Assembly: GCA_963677505.2 (NCBI GenBank)
Contig: CAXXWB010000014.1
Coordinates: 62,001 to 126,000, forward strand
From: JBGSUZ01 sp963677505
GTDB lineage: Bacteria > Bacillota > Clostridia > Peptostreptococcales > Acidaminobacteraceae
Length of the DNA stretch: 64,000 nucleotides
Direction: 5' to 3'
This document shows, one piece after another, positions 1 through 8,765 of this stretch. The position numbers and the translations under genes were made by a program. The notes below the pieces were generated by a model, which did no database searches, was not told where the DNA came from, and worked only from the letters and a program-made list of their open reading frames with translations. Numbering within the stretch: the stretch's first letter is position 1; each line of letters opens with the position of its first letter.

Positions 1-2976
1 GGAGAACTGAAAGGCAGAATAGAACCACTTAGAAAAGAAAGTGAAAAGGCAAAAGAACATGTAGCCTTATCCGACGAACTTAAAGACATTGAGATCAATC
101 TGTTTTTAAACGACCTTGACAGAGTTGAAGGGAAACTAAAAAAAACAGAGGAAGATTATACCCAACAGTCTGAAATTCATAAAGAAGCCAAAAGTAAACA
201 TGACCGATCTCATGATCAGATTAAAATCATTGAAAATCAAATCTTTGATTTTGAAAATACTCAAAATCAGCATAAAGAAACTTATAGGGAATTTAGTGAA
301 TCTTTTAGAGAAACCGATGGCGAAATCGGCGTCATAGATGAACGTATTCGTTCTTTTAACAATGAATTGGTTCGTTTGGACATGGAAATTAAGAATTTAA
401 GTGAGCTCTTTTCTAAAAACACCTCTGACGTGACGGTACAAAAAGAAACCCACGAAGGAATGCGTGCTCAACTAAAAATATCAGAAGAAGCCTATGAAAA
501 GGCAGAAGCAGAGCATTTGCGTTTGTCGGAAGCCCTTAAAGCCTTGACTGAAAAACATGAAGATGCGCGTAATGAAATTATTGCCCTTCTCAATGAAATG
601 GAACGCAATAAAAGCGACCGCAAAAACCTGATGGAAAATGCCCAACGTTTTGAGTCTCAACGCATTGCCTATATGGAAGAACTTGAAAAAATTCAAGTGC
701 GCCTATCTGACCATGCTGAGCAGTTAAAGGCTCATCAGGTAGAGATTGACGAACTGGAAACGGAGACCCTTGAATTAAAAGAGGAAATTAATACTTTAGA
801 GAAAGCCCACAAGCAGACGAAAGAACAGGCAGATACCCTTTCTCAAAATAAGCAGACTGCCCATGTTTCTTATGAAAAATGTAAAACCGAGCATAGACTT
901 CTAAAAAACATGGAAGAAAATATGGAAGGTTTTGATTACAGTGTCAAGAATTTAGTCGGACACCTTAAAAAAACCAATGACCTTAAAGGCTATATTGGCG
1001 TTGTAGCTGATTTAATTAAAATTCCAGATGAATTAGAAACGGCCATTGATATTGCACTCGGTAAGGGTCTGCAAAATATTGTCTGTGAAGATGAGTCTGT
1101 GGTTAAACGTATGATTGAAGTTTTAAAACAACAGAAATTTGGAAGGGTTACGTTTCTCCCTGTTTCAAATTTACAGGGTAACGCCAATAGTGTTGTGAAT
1201 GAAATTAAAAATTCAGAAGGATTTTTAGGTCTTGCATCAGATTTAATTAACTACCCTGAAACGGTACGTCCCGCCATTGAATATCTTTTGGCGAGAACTT
1301 TAATCTACAAAGATTATGACTGTGCCGCCAAGGCTTTAAAAATTAAACAAAATAGGCTGAGAATTGTCACTTTAGACGGCGAACTTCTCATTCCAGGTGG
1401 GGCAATTACAGGTGGTTCCATCAAACAAAAGACAACAGGGGTTCTCAACCGAAAAGCTAAAATTGAGCAATTGGAAAAAGATATGCTGACCATTCAAAAC
1501 AAAATTACAGAAATGGAAGCGTCCAATGAACTCATTCAAAAGGAAATGACTCAAACTCGAATCAAACGTGAAAGTCTGAACATGGATCTTTCTGCTGCAG
1601 ATAAAAAACTCCAAGAAGCGTCTATGCGCTGGAAATCAGAAAAGTTGCATACAGAGCAGGCTGAGGTTGGTGTAAAGCGTATTCAAAAGGACTGTGATGG
1701 CCTTGAAGAAGAAATCGCTAAAATTGGTGAGCGGATTAAAGCTATTGATACACATATTGAAGAAAAATTAGCTCAGGTTGAAATTTTAGAAGTTCGGATG
1801 AAGGAAGGTTCCGAGGCTCAAGAGAACTTGACGGCAACCTATACTGAAGTCAGCAACGCCAGGACGGATTTAGCGGTTAAGCTGGCAGGAGACAGAGAAA
1901 AATATGAATCCTACAGCAGAGAAATTGAGCGATTAGAGTTGTTGATTCGTGAAGAAAAAGAAGGCATAGAAGAAAAACGCACACAAATTGAGAAGACAGA
2001 TTCTAAAAAGAATACAGCTCTTAATGAAAAAGAAAAAGCCCTTTTAAAGAAAATAGAACTTTCAGAGGAAATTGAAGAAATTAAAGCTTCAATTACTAAC
2101 TTAAGTGAAGAAAAGGACAAGCTGCGCCAAGATATGTTGGCACAGGAAGGTGAGCTTTCTCAATTGGCGTTAGATTTAGAAGCGGCGAGTCATCGAATGC
2201 ATGCTTTGGAAATTGAAATGACCAAATGGACTGTTGAAAGAGAAAATGTGGTCAAAAGCATTGAAACTATGTACGAAATGACTGTAGAAGAAGCTTCAAC
2301 CCTAAGAAAACCATTGGATGAAAAAACAGTTTCTCAGCGTGCCAAGCAAATTAAGTCTAGACTGAAAGAGCTTGGAGATGTAAACACAGGCTCTATTAGA
2401 GAATATGAAGAAGTTAGCGAACGTTATTGCTTCTTAAAAGAGCAAATGGATGACTTGATTAAAGGACAAACTGTTCTCAAAAAAATGATTAAAGAACTGG
2501 ATACTACCATGCAAGTTCAGTTCGTAGAAACCTTCGAAGCTATTCGTCTTAATTTTAGTGAAGTCTTTAGATCTCTCTTTAGCGGTGGAACAGCAGACCT
2601 TCGCATTGTAGATGAAGAAAATGTTTTAGAGTCAGATATTGAAATTTTCGCACAGCCTCCAGGCAAGAAGCTTCAAAGCTTAAATTTGCTTTCAGGTGGC
2701 GAAAAATCCCTTACCGCCATTGCACTGTTGTTCTCAACTTTAAAATACAAGCCGGCGCCTTTCTGTATGTTAGATGAAATAGAAGCGGCATTAGATGATG
2801 TTAATGTGTATCGCTTTGCAGAGTTTCTAAGAGACTTTTCAACAGATTCTCAATTTGTTGTCATAACTCATCGTAAGGGGACCATGGAAATTGCAGATAT
2901 TCTCTATGGGGTGACCATGGAAGAGTATGGGGTGTCAAAAATCGTTTCAGTTAAACTGGAAGATGTTGCAATATAG
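1..2976 (+). CDS. smc: Chromosome partition protein SMC (5' end missing)
   Basis: SMC is the ATPase arm of the bacterial condensin, working with ScpA and ScpB to compact and segregate chromosomes. The reading frame is already open at base 1, so the N-terminal head with Walker A (roughly 200 residues, judged from the usual ~1190) lies outside the window. What remains is a long coiled coil rich in Glu, Lys and Leu, a hinge near codons 325-450 (start around LKGYIGVVADLI), a second coiled coil, and the C-terminal head with the ABC signature LLSGGEKSLTAIAL and Walker B PFCMLDEIEAALDD. It ends 11 bases before ftsY, which has its own GGAGG site, the usual smc-ftsY arrangement of Firmicutes. Confidence 0.97.
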   Translation, partial: GELKGRIEPLRKESEKAKEHVALSDELKDIEINLFLNDLDRVEGKLKKTEEDYTQQSEIHKEAKSKHDRSHDQIKIIENQIFDFENTQNQHKETYREFSESFRETDGEIGVIDERIRSFNNELVRLDMEIKNLSELFSKNTSDVTVQKETHEGMRAQLKISEEAYEKAEAEHLRLSEALKALTEKHEDARNEIIALLNEMERNKSDRKNLMENAQRFESQRIAYMEELEKIQVRLSDHAEQLKAHQVEIDELETETLELKEEINTLEKAHKQTKEQADTLSQNKQTAHVSYEKCKTEHRLLKNMEENMEGFDYSVKNLVGHLKKTNDLKGYIGVVADLIKIPDELETAIDIALGKGLQNIVCEDESVVKRMIEVLKQQKFGRVTFLPVSNLQGNANSVVNEIKNSEGFLGLASDLINYPETVRPAIEYLLARTLIYKDYDCAAKALKIKQNRLRIVTLDGELLIPGGAITGGSIKQKTTGVLNRKAKIEQLEKDMLTIQNKITEMEASNELIQKEMTQTRIKRESLNMDLSAADKKLQEASMRWKSEKLHTEQAEVGVKRIQKDCDGLEEEIAKIGERIKAIDTHIEEKLAQVEILEVRMKEGSEAQENLTATYTEVSNARTDLAVKLAGDREKYESYSREIERLELLIREEKEGIEEKRTQIEKTDSKKNTALNEKEKALLKKIELSEEIEEIKASITNLSEEKDKLRQDMLAQEGELSQLALDLEAASHRMHALEIEMTKWTVERENVVKSIETMYEMTVEEASTLRKPLDEKTVSQRAKQIKSRLKELGDVNTGSIREYEEVSERYCFLKEQMDDLIKGQTVLKKMIKELDTTMQVQFVETFEAIRLNFSEVFRSLFSGGTADLRIVDEENVLESDIEIFAQPPGKKLQSLNLLSGGEKSLTAIALLFSTLKYKPAPFCMLDEIEAALDDVNVYRFAEFLRDFSTDSQFVVITHRKGTMEIADILYGVTMEEYGVSKIVSVKLEDVAI

Positions 2977-2987
2977 GAGGTATCATC

Positions 2988-4211
2988 ATGTTAAAAAAAT
3001 GGTTTGGTATTGGTAAATCAAAAGAAGAGAAAGAAGAAGCCATTGTCGAAGAAGTAACTGTACAAGATGAAACAGAGGAAATGGCAACTGTGGTTGAAAC
3101 CGAAGCCGAAGCCGAAGCTGTAGCTGAAGCTGAAGAGCCTTATACAGATGCTGAAATTCTTGAAGAAGCTTTAGAAGAGCAAAAAATGGAAGTTGCCATT
3201 GAGGCGATGATTGAGGAAGTAGAAGAATCAGACCCTGAAGAGGAATATTCCATATTAGAGTCTTATGCTGAAACGCCAGAGATTGAACCTGAAAAAAAAG
3301 CGTCTTTCTTCTCCCGATTGAAAGAAGGGCTTACTAAAACCACGAAGGCCTTTACAGATACCATCGACAACCTATTCAATCAATACGACAAGATTGACGA
3401 AGACCTTTACGAAGAATTAGAAGAAATTCTAATAATGGCAGATATCGGCATGGAAACTACGCTTAAAATAGTAGAAAGATTAAAAACTGAACTTGTTAAG
3501 CGAAAAGTATCAGAGCCTTCATTGGTAAAACCCGTCTTGAAAGATGTTATCGCGGATTTACTTTTAGAAAAAAATAATCCTAAACTGAATATTGACAAAA
3601 GTCCTTCAATACTCTTTGTCATTGGCGTTAACGGTGCAGGTAAAACCACAACCATCGGTAAAATTGCTAGAAGTTTGAAAATGCAAAATAAAGAAGTGAT
3701 TCTTGCAGCGGCAGATACGTTTAGAGCTGCAGCGATTGATCAGTTAAAAGTATGGGGAGAACGTGCAGGTGTACCTGTAATTGCTCAACAAGAGGGTTCA
3801 GACCCTGCAGCAGTAGTTTATGACAGTATTAGAGCTGCAAAGGCGCGTAAAACCGATGTGTTGATTATTGACACCGCAGGGAGACTACACAACAAAGTTA
3901 ATTTAATGAATGAACTGACTAAAATATTCAAAGTCATCGAAAGAGAATACCCTGAGGCTGAAAAAGAAGTGCTACTTGTATTAGACGCTACAACAGGTCA
4001 AAATGGCTTACAACAAGCCAAATTGTTTAAGGAATCAGCCAATATTACAGGTATTGTCTTGACCAAGTTAGATGGAACGGCAAAAGGTGGTATTGTTCTC
4101 GCTATTAACAATGAATTAGGTATTCCAATTAAGCTAATTGGGGTTGGAGAAGGAATAAATGACCTCCAAGTCTTTGATGCGAAAAGCTTTGCCGACGCAT
4201 TAATCGGTTAG
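2988..4211 (+). CDS. ftsY: Signal recognition particle receptor FtsY
   Basis: FtsY is the membrane-associated SRP receptor GTPase that docks Ffh-ribosome complexes at the Sec translocon. The 407-residue protein starts with an acidic A domain (about residues 15-100, full of Glu and Ala-Glu repeats), followed by the N domain and the G domain. The G domain shows the P-loop GVNGAGKTTTIGK, AADTFRAAAIDQL, DTAGRLHNK and TKLDGTAKGG motifs shared with Ffh. The ATG at 2988 follows GGAGG at a normal distance. The A domain is coded by near-tandem GAAGCC/GAAGCT units around 3100-3135. It sits between smc and ylxM-ffh, so both SRP GTPases are neighbours. Confidence 0.98.
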   Translation: MLKKWFGIGKSKEEKEEAIVEEVTVQDETEEMATVVETEAEAEAVAEAEEPYTDAEILEEALEEQKMEVAIEAMIEEVEESDPEEEYSILESYAETPEIEPEKKASFFSRLKEGLTKTTKAFTDTIDNLFNQYDKIDEDLYEELEEILIMADIGMETTLKIVERLKTELVKRKVSEPSLVKPVLKDVIADLLLEKNNPKLNIDKSPSILFVIGVNGAGKTTTIGKIARSLKMQNKEVILAAADTFRAAAIDQLKVWGERAGVPVIAQQEGSDPAAVVYDSIRAAKARKTDVLIIDTAGRLHNKVNLMNELTKIFKVIEREYPEAEKEVLLVLDATTGQNGLQQAKLFKESANITGIVLTKLDGTAKGGIVLAINNELGIPIKLIGVGEGINDLQVFDAKSFADALIG

Positions 4212-4246
4212 CAAGTAAAAATACTTGACGAAGTGCCAAAAATGAC

Positions 4247-4275
4247 TTGACACAGCTTGTATTCTCGATTAAAAT
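4247..4275 (+). promoter_or_regulatory. SigA-type promoter for ylxM-ffh
   Basis: TTGACA at 4247-4252 is followed after 17 bases by TAAAAT at 4270-4275, in the 109-base gap between ftsY and ylxM. It would start transcription about 40 bases before ylxM. Sequence match only. Confidence 0.7.
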
Positions 4276-4320
4276 CTATCTGTAAAGCAAAAAACCTTTA
4301 CAAACGAAGGTGAGCGTACT

Positions 4321-4683
4321 ATGGAAAAAAAACTGCGAATAGGTGATCTCTACGAGTTTTACGGACAATTGCTCACAGAGAAGCAAAGAGAAATATTAGA
4401 CTTTTACTGTATTCACGATTTGTCTTTTGGTGAAATTGCCGAAGAGCTTGGAATTAGCCGCCAAGGTGTCTACGATACCATCAAGCGTGCTGAAAAAATA
4501 TTAGATGAATACGAAAGTAAGTTAGAATTACGCCAAAGGTTTAATAATAGAGAAACCATCATTAATCACATCATCAGTGAACTAGACACACTTGGCTCAA
4601 AAGCTGGTCAGCCTAGTCAAAGCGGTGATTTGAAAAATGCGTTGGAACAGCTTAGACAAGAAATTATGGAAATGCTTGAATAA
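4321..4683 (+). CDS. ylxM: YlxM family putative DNA-binding protein / SRP accessory
   Basis: A 120-residue member of the UPF0122/YlxM family, which is almost always encoded next to ffh; streptococcal YlxM has been linked to SRP function. Residues 20-65 contain a sigma-region-4-like helix-turn-helix (LTEKQREILDFY, then FGEIAEELGISRQGVYDTIKRAE). The C-terminal half is helical. It begins with ATG after a GAAGGTGAG site and ends 23 bases before ffh, so the two are co-transcribed. Family membership is clear; the molecular role is not. Confidence 0.9.
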   Translation: MEKKLRIGDLYEFYGQLLTEKQREILDFYCIHDLSFGEIAEELGISRQGVYDTIKRAEKILDEYESKLELRQRFNNRETIINHIISELDTLGSKAGQPSQSGDLKNALEQLRQEIMEMLE

Positions 4684-4706
4684 GAAAGCTGTCAGGAGGT
4701 AACAGA

Positions 4707-6053
4707 TTGGTTTTTGAAAGTTTAGCAGACAAACTGCAAAATACCTTTAAAAATCTTCGTGGTAAAGGCAAGCTGACAGAAGCAGATGTCAAAGAGGCAA
4801 TGAGAGAAGTCAAATTGGCTTTGCTCGAAGCAGACGTCAACTTTAAAATCGTAAAGGACTTTGTAGCAAAAGTCACAGAGCGTGCTATAGGCGAAGAAGT
4901 ACTTGGCAGTTTGACGCCAGGACAACAAGTGGTTAAAATTGTCAACGAAGAATTGACAGCCCTTATGGGAACCACTCAGAGCAAACTGAAATTTTCACCG
5001 AACCCACCTACAATTGTTATGTTAGTTGGCCTGCAAGGGGCTGGGAAAACGACAATGTGTGGTAAGTTAGGTAATCTTCAAAAGAAAACCAACAGCAAAA
5101 AACCATTACTGGTAGCTTGTGATATTTATAGACCTGCTGCAATTAAACAACTTCAAGTTGTTGGAGAAAGTTTAGATATTCCTGTATTTTCAATGGGAGA
5201 TCAAGTAAGTCCTGTTGAAATAGCAAAAGCTGGAATAGAGCATGCAAAACATTATCAAAATGATTTAGTTATTGTGGATACGGCAGGCCGTTTGCACATT
5301 GACGAAAATTTAATGGATGAATTGGTCAACATTAAAAATGCTATCAAACCTACTGAAATAATTTTAGTAGTGGATGCTATGACAGGTCAAGATGCAGTCA
5401 ATGTAGCTGAAAGCTTTAACGAAAAGCTTGGCATAGATGGTTTAATTCTTAATAAATTAGATGGTGACACTCGTGGTGGTGCAGCTCTCTCTGTTAGAGC
5501 AGTCACTGGGCAACCCATTAAATTTATTGGGGTTGGCGAAAAGATGGATGCCATTGAAGAATTTTATCCAGACCGTATGGCCTCGAGAATTCTTGGAATG
5601 GGAGACGTACTCAGCTTAATCGAGAAGGCTCAAGCAGCTTTCGATGAAGATACTGTTAAAAAGATGGAGAAGAAAGTCAAAAAAGGCGATATGGACCTTG
5701 AAGATTTCCTTGACCAACTTCAACAAATGAAAAAATTAGGTTCATTTACGGACATTTTAAAAATGATTCCGGGAATGAACTCTAAAGCCCTCAAAGACGT
5801 TCAGGTAGATGACAAGCAGTTTGTTAGACTTGAATCAATTATTCAGTCAATGACGGTTAAAGAACGAAGAGATCCAAGTCTTTTAAATGCAAGCCGAAGA
5901 AGAAGAATTGCTACTGGCAGTGGAACTACGGTTGCAGATGTGAACAAGCTGATCAAACAATTCGAAGAAATGAAGAAGATGATGAAGCAGTTCAGTGGCA
6001 TGGAGAAAAAAATGAAACGTGGCGGCTTAGGCGGTATGAAGTTCCCGTTTTAA
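4707..6053 (+). CDS. ffh: Signal recognition particle protein Ffh
   Basis: Ffh is the SRP54 GTPase that binds signal peptides and 4.5S/scRNA and delivers ribosomes to FtsY. The 448-residue protein has the N domain, a G domain with P-loop GLQGAGKTTMCGK, DTAGRLHIDE and NKLDGDTRGG, and a C-terminal methionine-rich M domain with RRRRIATGSGT (RNA contact) and a KKMMKQFSGMEKKMKRGG tail. The start is a TTG at 4707 placed after CAGGAGGT, giving the common N-terminus VFESLADKL. The protein is the normal length for its family. Confidence 0.98.
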   Translation: MVFESLADKLQNTFKNLRGKGKLTEADVKEAMREVKLALLEADVNFKIVKDFVAKVTERAIGEEVLGSLTPGQQVVKIVNEELTALMGTTQSKLKFSPNPPTIVMLVGLQGAGKTTMCGKLGNLQKKTNSKKPLLVACDIYRPAAIKQLQVVGESLDIPVFSMGDQVSPVEIAKAGIEHAKHYQNDLVIVDTAGRLHIDENLMDELVNIKNAIKPTEIILVVDAMTGQDAVNVAESFNEKLGIDGLILNKLDGDTRGGAALSVRAVTGQPIKFIGVGEKMDAIEEFYPDRMASRILGMGDVLSLIEKAQAAFDEDTVKKMEKKVKKGDMDLEDFLDQLQQMKKLGSFTDILKMIPGMNSKALKDVQVDDKQFVRLESIIQSMTVKERRDPSLLNASRRRRIATGSGTTVADVNKLIKQFEEMKKMMKQFSGMEKKMKRGGLGGMKFPF

Positions 6054-6068
6054 ATTCACTTAGATATG

Positions 6069-6089
6069 ATTGAATGCTCATCATTCAAT
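6069..6089 (+). other. Hairpin between ffh and rpsP
   Basis: Perfect 8-bp inverted repeat ATTGAATG / CATTCAAT with a 5-base loop. It lacks a following T tract, so it is more likely an mRNA processing or stabilising element than a terminator. Function not known. Confidence 0.5.
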
Positions 6090-6129
6090 AAATATATCAA
6101 TTTTTAAATAACACGAGGAGGTGTACGTT

Positions 6130-6387
6130 ATGGCAGTAAAAATTAGAATGACAAGAATGGGTGCGAAGAAGAAACCTTTTTATAGATTGGTTGTAGCTGA
6201 TTCTAGAGCACCTAGAGATGGCAAATTTATCGAAATCATTGGTTTCTACAATCCACTTACAGAACCAGTTCAAATCAAAATTGATGAAGAAAAAGCTACT
6301 AAATGGTTAGCTACTGGTGCACAACCAACTGATACAGTTAAAGCACTTTTCAAAAAACATGGCATCTACGAAAAATTAGGCAAATAA
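6130..6387 (+). CDS. rpsP: 30S ribosomal protein S16
   Basis: S16 binds 16S rRNA during assembly of the 30S 5' domain. The 85-residue product starts AVKIRMTRMGAKKKPFYR and contains VVADSRAPRDGKFIE and GFYNPL, all hallmarks of the family. ATG at 6130 is preferred over an in-frame GTG at 6121 because GAGGAGG lies at the right distance and the family begins with (M)AVKIR. It leads the usual rpsP-khpA-rimM-trmD-rplS group. Confidence 0.98.
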   Translation: MAVKIRMTRMGAKKKPFYRLVVADSRAPRDGKFIEIIGFYNPLTEPVQIKIDEEKATKWLATGAQPTDTVKALFKKHGIYEKLGK

Positions 6388-6418
6388 TTTTGCTTAATCA
6401 CGTCAGGGGGAAATTTCA

Positions 6419-6649
6419 ATGGGTGAATTAGTAAAAGTAATTGCTCAGGCTTTAGTTGACTATCCTGAACTTGTAGAAGTAAAAGAGATTGAAGGATCTC
6501 AGTCAATTATTATTGAACTGAAGGTATCCCCAGACGATATGGGTAAAGTGATCGGCAAACAAGGTCGTATCGCTAAGGCGCTCAGAACCGTCGTGAAAGC
6601 GGCAGCAACACGAGAAAACAAACGGGTGGTTGTCGAGATCATTCAATAA
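6419..6649 (+). CDS. khpA: KH-domain RNA-binding protein KhpA
   Basis: A 76-residue single type II KH domain protein (YlqC/KhpA). The KH core shows the GxxG loop in VIGKQGRIAKALRTVVKAAA, preceded by a beta strand ending in SPDDMGK. KhpA works with KhpB (Jag/EloR) as an RNA chaperone that influences cell elongation and division in Gram-positives. The ATG follows CAGGGGG. It is followed by an intrinsic terminator, so some transcripts may stop here while rimM-trmD is controlled separately. Confidence 0.93.
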   Translation: MGELVKVIAQALVDYPELVEVKEIEGSQSIIIELKVSPDDMGKVIGKQGRIAKALRTVVKAAATRENKRVVVEIIQ

Positions 6650-6657
6650 ACATGGCA

Positions 6658-6686
6658 GACTCACCCTTTAGGTGGGTCTTTGTTTT
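6658..6686 (+). terminator. Intrinsic terminator after khpA
   Basis: GACTCACC / GGTGGGTC stem (one T-G wobble) with loop CTTTA, followed by TTTGTTTTT. It starts 8 bases after the khpA stop. Confidence 0.8.
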
Positions 6687-6689
6687 TGA

Positions 6690-6844
6690 GTCCCAGCCCT
6701 TAAGAATTTTCTTCAAGTAGATAGGGTGAGAATTTTTAAGGGGCAAAGCAAGTGATAAATTTGCTTTGACGAGTTGTGCTCGAGGGACTCCGTAAATTAA
6801 TAAATACCTTCAAGATAGACTTACAAAAGTTGATAGGAGATCAC
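6690..6844 (+). promoter_or_regulatory. Structured untranslated leader before rimM
   Basis: The 155 bases between the khpA terminator and rimM contain two consecutive stem-loops. The first pairs 6697-6711 (CCCTTAAGAATTTTC) with 6728-6742 over 15 bp including two G-T wobbles. The second pairs CAAAGCAA (6744-6751) with TTGCTTTG (6761-6768) perfectly. The rimM frame stays open upstream to a GTG at 6776, but no family-like residues occur there, so it is unlikely to be coding. I do not recognise a known riboswitch. A cis-regulatory RNA or attenuator is an inference. Confidence 0.5.
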
Positions 6845-7354
6845 ATGAAAAAAGATCGTTTCACAGTTGGTAAAATTGCAAATACTCATGGCCTTAAAGG
6901 TGAGTTAAAGGTTCAATATTACACAGATAATATCGAGGATTTTGAAGACTTTGATTATCTTATTATTGAAGGCGAAGGCGAGAAAAAATTTAGCATCGAC
7001 AGCATTAGAACGGTTAAAAATACTGTATTGGTTCAATTTGAAGAATTTAGTGACATCAACCAAGTTGAAAGATTTAAAAATAAAGAAGTATATTACTTAA
7101 GAGAGGACTATGATGCCTTAGAAGAAGGTCAATATTTCATCGTAGATTTAATTGGCTTAGATGTAGTGGATCATATCAACGGCAAAGTAGGTATTCTTAA
7201 AGAAGTTCTAAAAAATACAGCTCAAGACATTTACGTGATAGAAAAATCTGATGGTTCAGGCGTGTTTTACATGCCAGCAGTAGAAGCCTTTTTAGATCGA
7301 ATTGATATTCAAGAAGGCAAAATTTACGTTAAACTGATTGAAGGACTGATGTAG
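6845..7354 (+). CDS. rimM: 16S rRNA processing protein RimM
   Basis: RimM assists maturation of the 30S head and binds S19. The 169-residue product has the N-terminal beta-barrel (FTVGKIANTHGLKGELKVQ) and a C-terminal PRC-barrel (YFIVDLIGLDVVD, VFYMPAVEAFLDRID). The ATG at 6845 follows TAGGAGA. The stop is immediately followed by the ATG of trmD, indicating translational coupling, the standard pairing of these genes. Confidence 0.96.
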   Translation: MKKDRFTVGKIANTHGLKGELKVQYYTDNIEDFEDFDYLIIEGEGEKKFSIDSIRTVKNTVLVQFEEFSDINQVERFKNKEVYYLREDYDALEEGQYFIVDLIGLDVVDHINGKVGILKEVLKNTAQDIYVIEKSDGSGVFYMPAVEAFLDRIDIQEGKIYVKLIEGLM

Positions 7355-8105
7355 ATGCGCTTTACTGTATTAACACTTTTTCCCGAAATGTTTGACAGCT
7401 TTAAAGGAACCAGCATGATTGGACGTGCCATTGCGGAAAAACGATTGGAAATTGAAACCGTCAACTTTAGGGAGTTTGCCAACAATAAGCACAAGCAAGT
7501 AGATGATGCGCCTTTTGGCGGAGGTGCAGGCATGGTGATTCAGGCTCAGCCTTTAGCAAGTGCGCTAGAAAGTCTTACATTAAAACCGGATGCCCGTGTG
7601 ATTTATATGACACCTAAGGGTAGGGGTTTTTAATCAACAAATGGCCATAGATCTTGCTCAAAGCGAGGAATTGGTTTTTGTGTGTGGTCATTATGAAGGT
7701 GTTGACCAACGCTTTATTGATCAACATGTGACAGACGAAATATCTATTGGTGATTTTGTACTCACAGGTGGAGAGATACCTACAATGGTGGTCATTGATG
7801 CTGTCGCCCGTATGATTGGTGGCGTCCTTGGCAAACAAGTCTCCTATGAAGAGGAAAGCCACTATAATGCCCTTCTTGAGTATCCTCACTATACCAGACC
7901 TGCCGAGTTAGAGGGTGATAAAGTGCCAGATGTACTTTTGTCGGGGAATCATGCTAAAATTGCAGATTGGCGGTTTGAAGCGTCTTTAAAAATCACTGGT
8001 GAAAGAAGACCGGATTTACTTTTGAAATATGACTACAGCCACTTAACCAAGAAGAAGAGACAGTTGGTTGAAAAATATATCAAACAATATTGCAATAAAA
8101 AATAA
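7355..8105 (+). CDS. trmD: tRNA (guanine37-N1)-methyltransferase TrmD (one frameshift)
   Basis: TrmD methylates G37 next to the anticodon, preventing +1 slippage, using SAM bound in a trefoil knot. The first part (93 codons, 7355-7633) has FTVLTLFPEMFD and DDAPFGGGAGMV. The second (7641-8105) has the knot sequences VFVCGHYEGVDQRF and ISIGDFVLTGGE and a C-terminal domain ending GERRPDLL. The halves are separated only by one surplus G in the run 7623-7626; removing it restores KGRVFNQQM, the family sequence. TrmD is essential, so a sequencing error is the likeliest explanation. The gene is coupled to rimM. Confidence 0.95.
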
Positions 8106-8118
8106 TAAATGATATAAT
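8090..8118 (+). promoter_or_regulatory. SigA-type promoter for rplS
   Basis: TTGCAA (8090-8095), 17-base spacer, TATAAT (8113-8118). The -35 lies inside the end of trmD. It gives rplS its own transcript with a leader of about 75 bases. Confidence 0.75.
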
Positions 8119-8123
8119 ACCCA

Positions 8124-8195
8124 AGTGTATGTAAAACGGATGTTCCGCTGGCACAAATGTGGTGTTAAGAAACTTCTAGTGAATAGGGAGGTCAT
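8124..8195 (+). promoter_or_regulatory. Probable L19 leader upstream of rplS
   Basis: The stretch between the promoter and the start codon has a CGGA-TGT-TCCG hairpin followed by GCTGGCAC and a CAC/GTG pairing, resembling the ribosomal protein L19 leader described for Firmicutes, where L19 is thought to control its own mRNA. The assignment rests on position and partial motif memory, not on a covariance model. Confidence 0.5.
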
Positions 8196-8199
8196 ACCA

Positions 8200-8551
8200 A
8201 TGAACATGGAAATCATTAAGCAAATCGAAGCAGAACAACTCAAAACTGAGATCACACCCTTTTAACGTTGGCGACACTGTTAAGGTTCACCTTAGAGTTG
8301 TCGAAGGTAAAAGAGAAAGAATCCAAATTTTTGAAGGCGTTGTTCTTAAAAAACAAAACGGCGGCATTAACGCTAACTTCACAGTAAGAAAAATTTCTTC
8401 TGGCGTAGGCGTTTGAAAAAACATTACCTTTACATTCTCCACTTGTTGAGAAAATCGAAGAGTAACAAGAAGAGGTAAAGTAAGAAGAGCTAAACTTAAC
8501 TACCTCAGAAATAGAGTTGGTAAAGCGGCTAAAGTTAAAGAATTATTATAA
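8200..8551 (+). CDS. rplS: 50S ribosomal protein L19 (three frameshifts)
   Basis: L19 lies at the 30S-50S interface. No single frame covers it, but joined frames give a normal protein of about 115 residues: MNMEIIKQIEAEQLK, FNVGDTVKVHLRVVEGKRER, IQIFEGVVLKK, ISSGVGVEK, SPLVEKIEV and RRGKVRRAKLNYLRNRVGKAA. Reading requires removal of one C near 8257-8259, one T at 8411-8413, and two bases near 8459-8462. An essential ribosomal protein with three indels in 350 bases points to sequence error rather than gene decay. The start ATG at 8200 follows GGGAGG, and an intrinsic terminator lies downstream. Confidence 0.93.
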
Positions 8552-8626
8552 TATAGAATTTGAAGACATTGACTTCAGTTCTTCCCAAGTTTTCGCTAAG
8601 CGAGACGAGGTTAATAATGGCTTAAT

Positions 8627-8654
8627 AAAGGGACTGTTTAACAGTCCCTTTTTA
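8627..8654 (+). terminator. Intrinsic terminator after rplS
   Basis: Perfect AAAGGGACTG / CAGTCCCTTT stem with loop TTTAA, followed by TTT. It ends the rpsP-rplS group. Confidence 0.9.
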
Positions 8655-8737
8655 CTTTGGAGTTTCTAGCCATCTAATTGGTTTGCCCAATAGAGCAAGT
8701 CTTAGCCAGACATTCTGTAATAATGGCGACCATAACG

Positions 8738-8746
8738 TGGTATAAT
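8738..8746 (+). promoter_or_regulatory. Extended -10 promoter for rbgA
   Basis: TGGTATAAT at 8738-8746, 20 bases before the rbgA start codon, with no good -35. The TGn extension fits an extended -10 promoter. The same TGGTATAAT string recurs before comM and flgB. Confidence 0.6.
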
Positions 8747-8765
8747 ACAAAGAGGGGGTGTTCTT

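Noticed and set aside
3100..3135. GAAGCC/GAAGCT repeat in ftsY as a regulatory microsatellite
   Set aside because: It encodes the ordinary Ala/Glu-rich acidic domain of FtsY and is too short and imperfect to suggest phase variation.
6776..6844. N-terminal extension of RimM from GTG 6776
   Set aside because: RimM family proteins start near the ATG at 6845, which has its own ribosome site; the extension overlaps hairpin-rich leader.
7620..7645. Programmed frameshift in trmD
   Set aside because: No slippery heptamer or downstream structure; a plain surplus G in a G run explains it.
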